Shown here: positions 18,105 to 28,389 of the stretch, piece by piece
Numbering within the stretch: the first letter of the stretch is position 1
Layout of the letters: each line of letters starts with the position of its first letter
Origin: Thermostichus lividus PCC 6715
GTDB lineage: Bacteria > Cyanobacteriota > Cyanobacteriia > Thermosynechococcales > Thermosynechococcaceae
Length of the DNA: 64,000 bases
Assembly (NCBI RefSeq): GCF_002754935.1
Contig: NZ_CP018092.1
Coordinates: 124,001 to 188,000, forward strand
Direction: 5' to 3'
Position numbers and translations under genes: made by a program
Notes under the pieces: generated by a model
What the model was told of the DNA's origin: nothing
What the model saw: the letters and a program-made list of their open reading frames with translations, nothing else
Databases searched by the model: none

Positions 18105-19397
18105 TTAGTTGGTCTCCTGCTTGGGACGCAGCTGATCTGGGAAATCTGTGAACACGCGCTCGCCAGCGGTGACACCCGTGATGATTTGGGTTTGATCTTG
18201 CCAGCTACTGCCGATGGTGACGGGGCGAAACTCCGGTTTGTTATCCGCACCCACGACGTAAACGCCGGTCTTGCCCTTTTCGACAGCGATCGCCACTGTT
18301 GGCACTAGGAGGGCATTCGCCACTTTTTGACCAAGGAAATCCAAATCGACATTCATCCCGGAGCGCAGTTCCGCTAGCCCCGACAGGAGGGACACCCGCA
18401 CCTGAAAGAAGGTAACATTTTGCTCCACCACAGCTTCGGGAGCGATCAAGCGCACCCGCCCCTGAAACGTTCGCCCGGGGTAGGCATCGGCGCGAATTTC
18501 CACGGGCTGCCCCAATTGTACCTGGCCAATATCAACCTCTGGCACTTCTGCTAAAATTTCTAGCCCTTTAGCGATCGCCACAATTGAGGTAGAAGTAGCC
18601 GATGTTGTTGTTGAGGCAGAGGTGGTTGGAGTCACAAAAGCCCCCGGAACAGCATATTTCTGGGTAATAATTCCATCGAAGGGGGCGCGGATCACGGTAT
18701 CTTCCAAGGCCACCCGTGCAGCTTGGACTTGGGCTTGCGCTGCGGTTACTGCCGCCTCTGCTTGGCGGATATCTTCACTACGAGAGCCTCGCTGCAACAG
18801 TTGCAGACGCTTTTGGGCTTCGTTTAAGGTCGCGATCGCATTGTCGCGGTTGGCAATAAGTTCATCTAGGGTATCCCGCGGAATCACCCCTTCGGCAGCT
18901 AAGGCTTCATTCCGGTTCAGCCGTTCTTGGGCTAATTTGGCGCGGGAGGCGGCAGCACGGACTTGAGCTTGGGCTTGAGCAATTTCCTCGGCTCGGTTGC
19001 CAGCAACGGTGCGATCGCGCCGGGCAATGGCATCAGCTAAGTTGGCTTGGGCTTGGGCAAGCTGTGCCCGCTCATCGCGGTTGTCCATGCGGGCAATCAC
19101 CTGACCTGCCCTCACGGCATCTCCCTGCTCCACGTAGAGGTCTGTGAGTAACCCTGAGCGCTTAGGGCTGATGTTGACCGTTTGCACCGGTACCACCTTC
19201 CCAGTGGCAGCAACCCGGGCAACCAAATCACGGCTATCCATCACCGGCACCGTGTAGCGATCTACGTCAAGGGGGCTGTGGCGCGATCGCCACACAATCA
19301 GACTACCGCTGGCAATGAGGCCAGCCACAATGCCCCCAATCAGCAGCGATCGCCACCGTTGCAAGGGTTTACCAACAAAGGGGATAAAGGCCGCCAT
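18105..19397 (-). CDS. Membrane-fusion (HlyD/AcrA-type) periplasmic adaptor
   Basis: 430 residues: a single N-terminal membrane anchor (LLIGGIVAGLIASGSLIVW), a lipoyl half-motif (LYVEQGDAVRAGQVIARMDN), a long alanine/glutamine-rich coiled-coil hairpin (about residues 105-225) and the second lipoyl half (VIRAPFDGIITQKYAVPGAF). The beta-barrel domain follows with VEIRADAYPGRTFQGRV. Such proteins link an inner-membrane pump (RND or MacB-type ABC) to an outer-membrane channel. No pump gene is adjacent, so the partner is elsewhere. Confidence 0.88.
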   Translation of the reverse strand: MAAFIPFVGKPLQRWRSLLIGGIVAGLIASGSLIVWRSRHSPLDVDRYTVPVMDSRDLVARVAATGKVVPVQTVNISPKRSGLLTDLYVEQGDAVRAGQVIARMDNRDERAQLAQAQANLADAIARRDRTVAGNRAEEIAQAQAQVRAAASRAKLAQERLNRNEALAAEGVIPRDTLDELIANRDNAIATLNEAQKRLQLLQRGSRSEDIRQAEAAVTAAQAQVQAARVALEDTVIRAPFDGIITQKYAVPGAFVTPTTSASTTTSATSTSIVAIAKGLEILAEVPEVDIGQVQLGQPVEIRADAYPGRTFQGRVRLIAPEAVVEQNVTFFQVRVSLLSGLAELRSGMNVDLDFLGQKVANALLVPTVAIAVEKGKTGVYVVGADNKPEFRPVTIGSSWQDQTQIITGVTAGERVFTDFPDQLRPKQETN

Positions 19398-19536
19398 GGA
19401 TATTTTTGCAATGTTTTACCCATTCTAACGTTATGTTACGGGTTTGCCGCAGTTCCCCCACCCTTAGCAGTTTAGAGAGTAGGGGCATTCAAGTGCTGGT
19501 AAGTGCTGGGTAGTCATGGTATAGTAATTAATCCAA

Positions 19537-19610
19537 GGACGCATAGCTCAGTTGGTTAGAGCACCACGTTGACATCGTGGGGGTCACTGGTTCGAGTCCA
19601 GTTGTGTCCA
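19537..19610 (+). tRNA. tRNA-Val (GAC)
   Basis: 74 bases fold as a standard tRNA. The acceptor GGACGCA pairs with TGTGTCC (one G-U pair) and is followed by discriminator A. The D arm is GCTC-AGTTGGTTA-GAGC, the anticodon arm CCACG-TTGACAT-CGTGG with anticodon GAC, and the T arm CTGG-TTCGAGT-CCAG. CCA is not encoded (ATC follows). TATAGT at 19520-19525 is a plausible -10 box. Confidence 0.95.
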
Positions 19611-19931
19611 TCAAGGTTCAGAGGCTACAGCCCAGTTCTCAGCAGCACTTATGGGATAGTTCCCTTAGATATTTCTAGCCGCTATTAGCTATCTTTAGGG
19701 ACGCCCGCCGCTATGCCTTCGGCACGCTACGCAAACACCACCCCCCAAGCCTCAACGGTTATGGGCGGAGCATTGCGGCGGATCTTTAGTAGGGAGTTCT
19801 TTGCTAGAATAGGAGCTGCGGCAAAAACTTGCCTAAAGTGAAAATGGCGAGATAGAAACTACTCTAAACTGCCAGCCAGCACAAGCTATTAGGCTCCTTG
19901 CTCTCAAAAAAAATTTTTCAGGAGAACACGA
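19611..19931. other. Intergenic leader of the ferredoxin gene with a short interspersed repeat
   Basis: About 320 bases. Around 19709-19733 lies CGCTATGCCTTCGGCACGCT followed by ACGC, a short partly palindromic sequence that, as I recall, is scattered through many cyanobacterial genomes. TAGAAT at 19805-19810 could be the -10 box for the ferredoxin gene, leaving a leader of about 120 bases. No other gene is seen. Confidence 0.4.
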
Positions 19932-20258
19932 ATGACAAAGCGTGATCATAGCAAAGTATATAACGTCACCTTAGTCAATGAACAAAAGGGTCTCAACAAA
20001 ACCATTCGGGTTCATGCCGATGAATACATCCTCGATGCCGCCGAGGCTCAAGGTATTCCACTGCCCTACTCCTGTCGTGCTGGAGCCTGCGTCAACTGTG
20101 CAGGTCGCATCCTCAAGGGCACCGTTGACCAGTCTGATCACTCGTTCCTAAAAGAAAAGGAACTAAAAGCTGGTTTTGTACTGTTGTGTGCTGCTTACCC
20201 TACGTCTGATTGCGTCATTTCTACTCACGAAGAAGATAATTTACTTAACTTAACTTAA
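19932..20258 (+). CDS. Plant-type [2Fe-2S] ferredoxin
   Basis: 108 residues. The cluster-binding cysteines are in [13 protein letters not shown] (three Cys in the C-x4-C-x2-C spacing) plus a fourth in VLLCAAYP. It also has the family's [17 protein letters not shown] and C-terminal [10 protein letters not shown]. It is a little longer at the N-terminus than the main photosynthetic ferredoxin and differs from the sequence I recall for Thermosynechococcus PetF, so it is probably a secondary paralogue. Such proteins carry electrons from photosystem I to reductases or to stress enzymes. AGGAGAA at 19920-19926 is a good ribosome site. Confidence 0.88.
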   Translation: MTKRDHSKVYNVTLVNEQKGLNKTIRVHADEYILDAAEAQGIPLPYSCRAGACVNCAGRILKGTVDQSDHSFLKEKELKAGFVLLCAAYPTSDCVISTHEEDNLLNLT

Positions 20259-20561
20259 GTTTAATCAAATTAATCTTGAGTTGGTTTGTTGAGTTTTGTT
20301 GATGGTTTGAATTAGAAAGTTGTTGGCTATTTGTTCATTTTTTTCAAGTCATTAACTTTTCTGAAGTTTTCTTTCATAATTAGGTCGTCAAACCTTAATA
20401 TAATCATCACATCACATCATTCTTGTAGTGGTGCAGGATATTTGCAGCCGTGTGGAGCCTTGTCGCCACAGCAGGCCAGCAAGGTGATGTCTTAACTTAC
20501 GTGCTGGCGATCCTTGGGGTTCTGCGGATCTTGGGGCAAAGGCGGCAGTTTGGAGGTCGGT
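20259..20561. promoter_or_regulatory. AT-rich region with the probable pix operon promoter
   Basis: About 300 bases. The first 150 are strongly AT-rich, beginning with the palindromic TTAACTTAAGTTTAA just after the ferredoxin stop. A perfect TATAAT at 20399-20404 is a candidate -10 box for the pix operon; no clear -35 box is visible, which is common for activator-dependent cyanobacterial promoters. GGAGG at 20552-20556 is the pixG ribosome site. Confidence 0.45.
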
Positions 20562-21797
20562 ATGATGACATCAGATCGGGGGTTGAGCAGTAGCACGGAG
20601 CCGCAGTTTGTAGATGCGGTGCAGCCGGAGCGTCTTTTGCAACAACTGGCAACGTCGGGGGGGACAGGGTGCTTCAAGCTAACGGTACAGCAGCAGCAGT
20701 GGTTTTTGTATCTGCATCAAGGCAGTCTTATTTATGCCACCCATAGTATTGATCCGGGCGATCGCTTCGAGCGACACCTGCGGCGTTTGAGTCAGCAGGT
20801 GCCAAGACTAGATCGCGATTTACGAGCACAGGTACGACAGCAGTGGGAGTTGGCGAATACCCCCACCCCCATTTACGAATACGAAAGTCTGCGCTGGCTC
20901 CTCAAGGAAGGTATCATCACCCCTGAGCAGTTTCGCCAAGTGGTAGAGGGACTCATTCTAGAAGTCCTCGAATCATTTTTGCACCTGACGAAAGGGCAGC
21001 ACCAGCTTGTCTCCTACTTTGATGTTCCCATCGCTACTCATTTTGATACAGCGCGTTTAGTCGCTGCTTGTAAAGCTCAGATTCAGCAGTGGTTAAGCTT
21101 AGGGCACAAAATTACATCCCCGTTTCAGCGGCCCTACTTTTTTAGCAGTGCCCAAGTCAATCTGACGCCGGAACAACAGCAACGGTTAGGGTCAATGCTG
21201 CGGGGGTTTAGCTTCCGTCATTTGGCGGTACTGATGAATCAGGATGAAATTTCTCTGGTGCGCAGTCTCCTGCCCTTGATTGAAAAGGGGGCTGTTGTGG
21301 TGCGTGAACCCCAGCGTCCCTTTGATCTTCTCCCTAACTTTGATGCCAGTCTATTGCAGGAACTGGTGACCACAGAGGATGCTGACAGCCAAGATCTAAC
21401 CAGTGGCTTTTTCACCTCCCAAGTTCCCAACCGTACCTTTACCATTGTCTGCATTGACGACAGCCCTACCATGCTCAATGAAATCAAGCGGTTTTTGGCA
21501 GACGATGCGTTTCAGGTCATTGCCCTGAGTGATTCGGTTAAAGCATTAATGGAGGTGATGCGGCTCAAGCCTGATTTGATTCTGCTCGATGTGGGAATGC
21601 CTAACATTGATGGCTATAAGTTTTGTAAGGTCATTCGCAATCATCAACACTTTAAGTCTCTACCTATCATCATGGTTACGGGGAACACAGGGTTGATTGA
21701 CCGGGCAAAGGCACGCCTTGTGGGGGCAACAGACTACATGACCAAGCCCTTTACCCAAGCAGAGCTACTAAAAATGGTTTTTCAGTACCTAACGTAG
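20562..21797 (+). CDS. pixG: PatA/PixG-type response regulator
   Basis: 411 residues from ATG 20562 (GGAGG at 20552-20556). The N-terminal 100 or so residues form a DUF4388/PATAN-like domain (FKLTVQQQQWFLYLHQGSLI), the middle is helical, and the C-terminal receiver (about residues 290-411) has the acidic pair in IVCIDDSP, phospho-Asp343 in LILLDVGMPNIDGY, and the lysine in YMTKPF. In Synechocystis, PixG is the first regulator of the phototaxis operon. Here it heads the same gene order (G-H-I-J-L), which supports the name. It should receive phosphate from the CheA-like kinase at 25582. Confidence 0.85.
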   Translation: MMTSDRGLSSSTEPQFVDAVQPERLLQQLATSGGTGCFKLTVQQQQWFLYLHQGSLIYATHSIDPGDRFERHLRRLSQQVPRLDRDLRAQVRQQWELANTPTPIYEYESLRWLLKEGIITPEQFRQVVEGLILEVLESFLHLTKGQHQLVSYFDVPIATHFDTARLVAACKAQIQQWLSLGHKITSPFQRPYFFSSAQVNLTPEQQQRLGSMLRGFSFRHLAVLMNQDEISLVRSLLPLIEKGAVVVREPQRPFDLLPNFDASLLQELVTTEDADSQDLTSGFFTSQVPNRTFTIVCIDDSPTMLNEIKRFLADDAFQVIALSDSVKALMEVMRLKPDLILLDVGMPNIDGYKFCKVIRNHQHFKSLPIIMVTGNTGLIDRAKARLVGATDYMTKPFTQAELLKMVFQYLT

Positions 21798-21864
21798 TGG
21801 TGGATTGCCTGACCACTGTATATTGACATTTACTGATGGTTTTTATTGATTTTTGGGAGGCGGC

Positions 21865-22227
21865 ATGAGTACGGTCTTGGTTGTGGAAGATACCCCCTCA
21901 GAAATGGCTTTGATTGCCTCGTTTTTGAAGGACAGCGGCTATACGGTCATTTCAGCAACAGATGCCAAGGAGGCACTACAAAAAGTGACGCAGTACAAGC
22001 CGGATGTTGTGGTCACCGATGTGGTTATGCCGGGGATGAGTGGCTTTGAACTCTGCCGTAGTCTCAAGAAAAATCCGGAGACTGAAAAGTTGCCGATTAT
22101 TGTGTGTACGTCCAAAAATCAGGAGTTGGATCGTCTCTGGGCAATGAAGCAGGGAGCAGATGCCTACATCACGAAGCCCTTTAGTCGCGAGGATTTGTTG
22201 CGGGCGTTGAAATCAGTGGTGGTTTAG
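21865..22227 (+). CDS. pixH: CheY-like response regulator, PixH type
   Basis: 120 residues, a single receiver domain. The acidic pair is in VVEDTPSE, phospho-Asp52 in VVTDVVMPGMSGF, the Thr/Ser in IIVCTSK and the lysine in YITKPFSRED. No output domain. GGGAGG ends 5 bases before ATG 21865. In the Synechocystis phototaxis system PixH is the CheY-like protein counterpart to PixG. The gene is 67 bases after pixG and 2 bases before pixI. Confidence 0.88.
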   Translation: MSTVLVVEDTPSEMALIASFLKDSGYTVISATDAKEALQKVTQYKPDVVVTDVVMPGMSGFELCRSLKKNPETEKLPIIVCTSKNQELDRLWAMKQGADAYITKPFSREDLLRALKSVVV

Positions 22228-22229
22228 CT

Positions 22230-22737
22230 ATGACCCAAGCAGTTGCTGATGTTCATGTTAAGGGTCTGAGCGGGAGCGATGCCTATCTACGGCTCATCGT
22301 GAACGATCGCCTCACCGCATTAGTTCCCATGGTGGATGCCCAACAGGTGATGGTCGTTGCCCCTGACCAATTGACCGTGATGCCCAATATGCCGGGGCTA
22401 GTGATGGGCTTGCTGAACTACCGCAACCGCGTGGTTTGGGTTATTGATCTGGGTCAGTTATTGGGGCTAGACCCCCTCAGCAGCGATTGCCCCTACTATA
22501 CCGTTGCCCTCATACGGTTATCGGAAAAAACGGCTAGGTGTTGCCGTTAGCGATGTCCGTGGCATTTTACGTCTAGCTCCCGGAACGATTCAGTCGCCGG
22601 TGGGTACCGTGAGTGCGGCTTTGGTGCCCTATCTGAAAGGGTGCTGTCTGGTGGACGGCCAGATGTGTTTCGTGCTCGATGCTCAGGCGATCGCCAGTGC
22701 GCCCCTCGGGGCGATGACTCCTGTTGATGCTGGATAG
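22230..22737 (+). CDS. pixI: CheW-like adaptor PixI, with a one-base frameshift
   Basis: CheW-type scaffold that couples the photoreceptor to the CheA-like kinase. The first 97 or so codons (DAYLRLIVNDRLTALVPMVD, GLVMGLLNYRNRVVWVIDLG, YYTVALIRLSEK) are a normal CheW N-terminal half. The frame then runs out at a TAG at 22548-22550. The next frame continues with RLGVAVSDVRGILRLAPG and PYLKGCCLVDGQMCFVLDAQ to 22737. The break lies at the A-run 22525-22530: six A are present and five give a continuous protein of about 168 residues. The downstream half keeps full CheW character. Confidence 0.85.
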
Positions 22738-22768
22738 TTGACTATTTTGCCGTTAGGATGTGTGAACC

Positions 22769-25579
22769 ATGACCACTGCTAAACCGCCCGTAGAGGTGCC
22801 TGAACTGCCCCCCTCGGTGATGAACTACCAGTTACCACCGCTGCCAGAGCAGCCAGCGTCAACACCGCAGGAGCACTTCAGCAAAGAACCAGTACCGCCC
22901 CCTAAGCCCAAGCAGTGGGGACTGCGGCCAAAGTTGATTACAACTGCCGTGGCTCTGGCAACCCTACCCATGGCGGTGGTGGGCTTCACGGCCAATGAAG
23001 TGACGCGCCAGCAACTCAGCCAGCAAGTGTTACAGCTACAGCAGCAGGGCACTAGAAGTGCCGCAATCCAGTTTGAGGCGTTTTTGCGCGATCGCCGTGG
23101 CGATATTCGGGTGCTGTCGTCTCTATTCAGCACTCGCTACGGCAGCGAACTACAGGCCGGGCAGCGGCAACCCCTACAGCAGGTGCTCAACCAGTTTTTA
23201 GATGCCTACCCCGCCTACGACAGTGCCGCAATTATTGCCAATGATGGCCGTGGCACAGTGATGGCACAATCCGCAGCGGGGAATAGATTAGCAAATAACA
23301 TCCTACAGAATCACGAGTACTTTAAGCTCGCCATTCAAACCCGTGGGCCGGTGATCACCGTTGAGCCAACCCTTTCGTTGCCGGATCGTCCCTTAGGGAT
23401 GTTTGTAGCGGCACCGCTGATCAACCCTCAGACCAATCAAATCACTGCGGTTCTGCGCTTACGGGTACCCCAAAGCAGTATTGATCAGTTTTTGAAAACC
23501 TATGGCCAAGGCGATCATCACGGATTTTACCTCGTGGAGCCAGGCGGGACAATCTTTGCGTCCTCGCTACCGGAATTACAGGGTCAGTCGCTGCAGAGCG
23601 TATTTCCCAAACTGGCTGAGCGACAGGCTACGGAAGCTGCCAATACCCTCACTGAAAAACGGCAGTCTGACGGGCGATCGCAAATGGTTAGCTCTACAAG
23701 CATCTCACAGCCCTTTGCCAGCATTGTTCTGAGTACCGATGAAGCCTACGCCCTCAGGCCACTGCAAAACCTGACGTGGTCGCTACTTTTGGGGATGGGG
23801 GGCACTGCCCTAGTAGCAGGGGCGATCGCCATCTACCTGAGCAACCGCGCCCTCAAGCCCCTACTGCAAGCGACCAAAGCAGTGACCCAAATTGGCCAAG
23901 GGGCACTGGACACCCGCATCCCAGTGCAGGGCGATGACGAACTTGCAACCTTGGGGCGCACCATTAACCAAATGGCTGAGCAGCTACAGGACTCCCTTGA
24001 ACAAGCAACGGCTAACGCTCGGCGAGCGCAGCAACTGCGGGATATTTCCTTGCGGCTTGCCCAGCAGCAGGATCGTCCCGCCATTCTCCAGACCCTTGTG
24101 GACGATGCCCGCGAAAGCTTGCAGTGTGATCGGGTGATTGTCTATGAGTTTGATGACAATTACATCGGCACAGTCGTTGCAGAGTCGGTTGGTCGCGAGT
24201 GGCCCAAAGCCCTTAATCAGGTGATTGATGATCCGTGCTTCCGGCAAAATTGGGTCAAAGCCTATGCCAATGGCCGTATTCAAGCCACCGCGGATATTCT
24301 CAAGGCCAACTTAACAGAGTGCCACCTCAAGCAACTTGCCCCCCTCAAGGTTCGTGCCAACCTAGTGGTGCCCCTACGGGTAGAGCAGAAGTTAATTGCC
24401 CTCCTGATTGCCCATCAGTGCAGCGAACCGCGCTCTTGGCAGCAAGTAGAAATTGACTTTTTCCAGCAGCTTGCCACCCAAGCAGGTCTGGTGTTGGAGC
24501 GGGCTAACTTTCTGGCTCAAACCATCGCTGCCCAGCAAAATGCTGAACGCCTTGCCCAAGAGCAGCGTGCACTCACCGAACGGATTCAATCGCAGCTCAT
24601 CAACTTGCTGAGCGAGGTGGAGGCCGCCTCCCAAGGGGATTTGACGGTACGGGCAGACATCACCGCCGATGAAATTGGCACCGTTGCCGATATTTTTAAC
24701 TCCCTGATTGAGAGCCTGCGGGACGTGGTGGTGCAAGTGAAGGCCACCACCGCAAAGGTGAACGCTCAGCTCATGGATGATGAGGCTGCCATGAAGCAGT
24801 TGGCCGAGGAGTCGTTGCGCCAAGCCAAGAAAGTGAAACGGATGCTAGAGGCGGTGGAGCAAATGTCCACTTCGATCCAATTGGTGGCCGACAGTGCCAA
24901 CCAAGCAGCGGATGTGGCGCGGCAAGCCTCAGAGCGCGCCCTCAGCAGTGGGGAAACCATGGATGAAACGGTGCAGAGTATTCTGCATCTGCGCGAAACT
25001 GTCGCCGAGACCGCCAAAAAAGTCAAACGGCTCGGGGAATCCTCGCAACAGATTTCCAAGGTGATCTCCCTGATCAACCAAATTGCGCTGCAAACGAACC
25101 TTTTGGCCATCAACGCCAGTATTGAGGCGGCGCGGGCGGGCGAAGAAGGCCGTGGGTTTGCGGTGGTTGCGGAAGAGGTGGGGGAACTGGCAGCGCGATC
25201 GGCGGCGGCAACCCGCGAAATTGAGCAAATTGTGGAAACGATTCAGCAGGAAACAAACGAGGTGGTACGCGCCATGGAAACCGGCACCGCTCAGGTGGTG
25301 GAAGGCACCCGTTTAGTGGAAGTGACCAAGGAAAACCTTGAGCAGATTGTGCAGGTGTCGCAGCACATTGATGAGTTGGTGCAGTCGATTTCCCAAGCTA
25401 CTATCTCCCAGTCGCGCACCTCGAATACGGTGAATACCCTGATGCACGATATTGCCAAGGTGTCGGAGGGGATGTCCGCCACATCGAAACATATTTCCGA
25501 ATCCTTGCAAGATACGGTGGCTGCTGCGCAGGAGTTACAAACCTCAGTCAACATCTTTAAGGTCAGCTCTGAGGTGTAG
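22769..25579 (+). CDS. pixJ: Cyanobacteriochrome phototaxis receptor PixJ (methyl-accepting)
   Basis: 936 residues: a cytoplasmic Pro-rich N-terminus, membrane segment 1 (about 53-70, [16 protein letters not shown]), a periplasmic Cache-like sensor, membrane segment 2 (about 338-358), HAMP, a GAF domain (about 420-590), a second HAMP-like segment, and a C-terminal MCP signalling hairpin with the tip [30 protein letters not shown]. The GAF domain has Cys518 in the ECHLKQL motif (bilin attachment) and Cys490 in DPCF, a DXCF motif. The 28-residue spacing equals that of Cys494 and Cys522 in Thermosynechococcus PixJ, which forms phycoviolobilin and switches between blue- and green-absorbing states. 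The same photochemistry is therefore expected here. It directs twitching phototaxis through the adjacent kinase. Confidence 0.93.
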   Translation: MTTAKPPVEVPELPPSVMNYQLPPLPEQPASTPQEHFSKEPVPPPKPKQWGLRPKLITTAVALATLPMAVVGFTANEVTRQQLSQQVLQLQQQGTRSAAIQFEAFLRDRRGDIRVLSSLFSTRYGSELQAGQRQPLQQVLNQFLDAYPAYDSAAIIANDGRGTVMAQSAAGNRLANNILQNHEYFKLAIQTRGPVITVEPTLSLPDRPLGMFVAAPLINPQTNQITAVLRLRVPQSSIDQFLKTYGQGDHHGFYLVEPGGTIFASSLPELQGQSLQSVFPKLAERQATEAANTLTEKRQSDGRSQMVSSTSISQPFASIVLSTDEAYALRPLQNLTWSLLLGMGGTALVAGAIAIYLSNRALKPLLQATKAVTQIGQGALDTRIPVQGDDELATLGRTINQMAEQLQDSLEQATANARRAQQLRDISLRLAQQQDRPAILQTLVDDARESLQCDRVIVYEFDDNYIGTVVAESVGREWPKALNQVIDDPCFRQNWVKAYANGRIQATADILKANLTECHLKQLAPLKVRANLVVPLRVEQKLIALLIAHQCSEPRSWQQVEIDFFQQLATQAGLVLERANFLAQTIAAQQNAERLAQEQRALTERIQSQLINLLSEVEAASQGDLTVRADITADEIGTVADIFNSLIESLRDVVVQVKATTAKVNAQLMDDEAAMKQLAEESLRQAKKVKRMLEAVEQMSTSIQLVADSANQAADVARQASERALSSGETMDETVQSILHLRETVAETAKKVKRLGESSQQISKVISLINQIALQTNLLAINASIEAARAGEEGRGFAVVAEEVGELAARSAAATREIEQIVETIQQETNEVVRAMETGTAQVVEGTRLVEVTKENLEQIVQVSQHIDELVQSISQATISQSRTSNTVNTLMHDIAKVSEGMSATSKHISESLQDTVAAAQELQTSVNIFKVSSEV

Positions 25580-25581
25580 CA

Positions 25582-28389
25582 ATGCTGGAACTCGGCCCTG
25601 ACGAAGCCGTTCGCTTGCAGTTTTTAGAGGAGGCACAAGACTACCTACAAACCATTGAGGCAGGAGTTCTAGAACTGGGCGCCACACCTAGCACTCAAGT
25701 CATTGATGGGGTGTTGCGCGCAGCCCACTCGATTAAGGGTGGCGCAGCCATGATGGGCTTTACGCTCCTCAGTGACTTGGCGCATCGCCTTGAGGATTTT
25801 TTTAAGGTGCTGCGATCGCGCCCCTGTGACGATGCTGAGACCCAGCACCTGCTGCTGCGGGCAGTGGATCAATTGCAATCGGTGATTGTCCTCAATCGGC
25901 AAGGACTGGAGCCAAATGCCGCATGGCTGCATACCCAAGCTGAGCCAATTTTTAACCAGCTTCATGAGCGACTGGGCGATCCGAAGGCAGAGGATGAACT
26001 GTCACTGCTGAGTGGTGATGATGGCCATGCCATGCGGGTGGTTCTCTTTGAAACTGAAGTCGAGGCGTGCCTGCAACGCTTAGAGGCGGTGATTCAAGAC
26101 CCCCAGCAGCCCTGTCTCAAGGAAGAGATGGCGATCGCCAGCCAAGAGCTAGAAGGCCTAGGGCAGATGCTAGAGATCCCTCAGTTTGCCCAGTTCTGTG
26201 CCACCGTTAGCGACTATTTGGCTCAGCCTGAGTGCGATATTTCTGCCATGGCTGCCAGCATTATCCAACAGTGGCGACGGTGCCAAGCCCTTGTGCTCAC
26301 CGGGCAACTAGAGGCATTACCAACAGCCTTGACCCTAGACCTGCCCGAGGAGGCTGAGGAGCAAACGGTGTTTGATCTGGGTCTAGACGACCTCAACCAA
26401 GAACTTGGGGTCGAGGACTTTGCCAGTGCCGAGGTCAACGGCTTCTCCTTGGACGATGTGCTACCCTCACTAGAGCCACCTGTTCCCTCCACTGCCCCAG
26501 CTCCCACTGTCGTGAGTGCCCCACCTAAGCCGGACACCCAAGAGCCGAGGGAAATGACGGTGCGCGTGGCGGGGCATCACCTTGATGTGATCAGCGACCT
26601 GCTGGGGGAATTGTTGATTGAGTGCAATGGCCTAGACCTCCAGCGTACCCGTCTGCACCGATTACTCGATACCTTAAAGCAAAAGGTGCGCCTCCTTGAG
26701 CAGGCAAATTTTCGTTTGCGCACTGAGTACGATCGCGTCAGTGGGACGGTTGGTGCCACCCATCCGATTAGTGCTCAGGCTCAGCATGGGTTTGACAGCC
26801 TTGAATTTGATCGCTATACCGATGTGCATCTTCTCTCCCAAGAGGTGATGGAAACCATTGTTCAAATTCAGGAGATTACCAGCGATCTTGATCTTGGCCT
26901 TGAGGATACCGAGCGCACGAGCCGTGATCTCAATCGCACCGCCAAGCAACTGCAAGTGCGCTTTACCCAAGTACGGATGCGCCCCTTTGCGGATCTGGCC
27001 AATCGCTATCCCCGCGTTATTCGCGAGTTGAGTCAAGAGCATGGCAAAACAGTTGATCTTGTCATTGAAGGCAGTCACATCCTAATTGATCGCACGGTGC
27101 TGAGCGTGCTTGCGGATCCGCTGATGCACCTTGTGCGCAATGCCTTTGACCATGGCATTGAACCCGCACCGGAGCGCGAGGCGCTTGGCAAGCCGCCGAC
27201 AGGTACAATTTTGCTCAAGGCCGCCTATCGCGGCAACCAAACCGTGATTACAGTGGCCGATGATGGCCGCGGCCTTAACCCTGAGAAAATTCGCCAAACT
27301 GCCAGTCGTCTTGGGGTGCCCGCAGGATGGCTGGCTACCGCCAGCGATCGCGATCTGTTCGAGCTGATTTTTGAGCCGGGCTTTTCCACCGCAACTCAGG
27401 TGTCGAATTTATCGGGGCGGGGGGTTGGGATGGATGTGGTGCGTACCAACCTCAAGCAGATTCGGGGCGACATTCACATCAACAGTACACCCAATCAAGG
27501 GACGACCTTTACGATTACAATTCCCTACACCCTTTCCGTTGTACGGGTGCTGCTGGTGGAGGCTGCCCATATGTTGCTGGCTGTACCAACAGAAGCCGTG
27601 GCCGAGATGGTCTTAGCGGATCAGTATTCACCAGTTGAAACCCTTGGCCACCCCCTCATTGACTGGGAAGGCTATATGACCCCAGTGGTGGCGCTTGATG
27701 AGTACTTTCAGTTTTCCCGTCCCTATCGTCCTGTTGAGGCAGAAGGCACCCCAATCATTAACGACCCCACCCTGATGATTCTTGCCCAAGGAGACATGGC
27801 TCTTGCGGTCAAGGTGGATCGCTATTGGGGCGAGCAGGAGGTGACAATCCGGCACGTCGATAGTGACTTGGCGTTACCCCACGGCTTTAGTGGCTGCACG
27901 ATTTTAGGAAATGGTCGCATTGTGCCCTTGATCGACCCGCTGGCTCTCCTCGATGGGTTTGAGAAGGGGCGCGATCGCCCCTTACGCACCACCGACGCGT
28001 TGCCCCTCTCGACCCAAGACACAATTCTAGTTGTTGATGACTCGGTAAATGTGCGGCGTTTCTTGGCCACTACCTTAGAAAAAGCAGGCTACCACGTTGA
28101 GCAAGCCAAGGATGGCCAAGATGCCATTGATAAACTAGAGGCGGGCTTACAGGTGAATGCCTTGGTCAGCGACATTGAAATGCCGCGGCTGGATGGCTTT
28201 GGCGTGCTGGCGCACATTAAACGCATTCCCCATTGCCACAACGTGCCGGTGGTGATCCTCACCTCCCGCACCGGACAAAAACACCGCCAGTTAGCGCAGC
28301 ATCTGGGGGCAGCGGCCTACTTCAGTAAACCCTTCCGCGAGGCAGAACTCCTAGAAACCCTTGCCCAGTTGATTCGCCATGGTACTTAA
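25582..28389 (+). CDS. pixL: CheA-like hybrid histidine kinase PixL
   Basis: 935 residues. The Hpt domain carries His49 in AAHSIKGGAAMMGF. A long acidic linker leads to a dimerisation region, a CheA ATPase domain (PLMHLVRNAFDHGIEPAPER; VADDGRGLNPEKI; NLSGRGVGMDVVRTN), a CheW-like regulatory domain, and a C-terminal receiver with phospho-Asp864 in LVSDIEMPRLDGFG and the lysine in YFSKPFREAE. It should be controlled by PixJ through the CheW-like proteins and pass phosphate to PixG and PixH, steering type IV pili. It starts 2 bases after pixJ. Confidence 0.92.
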   Translation: MLELGPDEAVRLQFLEEAQDYLQTIEAGVLELGATPSTQVIDGVLRAAHSIKGGAAMMGFTLLSDLAHRLEDFFKVLRSRPCDDAETQHLLLRAVDQLQSVIVLNRQGLEPNAAWLHTQAEPIFNQLHERLGDPKAEDELSLLSGDDGHAMRVVLFETEVEACLQRLEAVIQDPQQPCLKEEMAIASQELEGLGQMLEIPQFAQFCATVSDYLAQPECDISAMAASIIQQWRRCQALVLTGQLEALPTALTLDLPEEAEEQTVFDLGLDDLNQELGVEDFASAEVNGFSLDDVLPSLEPPVPSTAPAPTVVSAPPKPDTQEPREMTVRVAGHHLDVISDLLGELLIECNGLDLQRTRLHRLLDTLKQKVRLLEQANFRLRTEYDRVSGTVGATHPISAQAQHGFDSLEFDRYTDVHLLSQEVMETIVQIQEITSDLDLGLEDTERTSRDLNRTAKQLQVRFTQVRMRPFADLANRYPRVIRELSQEHGKTVDLVIEGSHILIDRTVLSVLADPLMHLVRNAFDHGIEPAPEREALGKPPTGTILLKAAYRGNQTVITVADDGRGLNPEKIRQTASRLGVPAGWLATASDRDLFELIFEPGFSTATQVSNLSGRGVGMDVVRTNLKQIRGDIHINSTPNQGTTFTITIPYTLSVVRVLLVEAAHMLLAVPTEAVAEMVLADQYSPVETLGHPLIDWEGYMTPVVALDEYFQFSRPYRPVEAEGTPIINDPTLMILAQGDMALAVKVDRYWGEQEVTIRHVDSDLALPHGFSGCTILGNGRIVPLIDPLALLDGFEKGRDRPLRTTDALPLSTQDTILVVDDSVNVRRFLATTLEKAGYHVEQAKDGQDAIDKLEAGLQVNALVSDIEMPRLDGFGVLAHIKRIPHCHNVPVVILTSRTGQKHRQLAQHLGAAAYFSKPFREAELLETLAQLIRHGT

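Noticed and set aside
18048-18308. Plus-strand open frame over the end of the membrane-fusion gene
   Set aside because: It lies entirely antisense to a strongly conserved coding region for most of its length and shows no family character.
22504-22737. Separate small CheW gene after pixI
   Set aside because: It is the second half of the same CheW domain, out of frame by one base.
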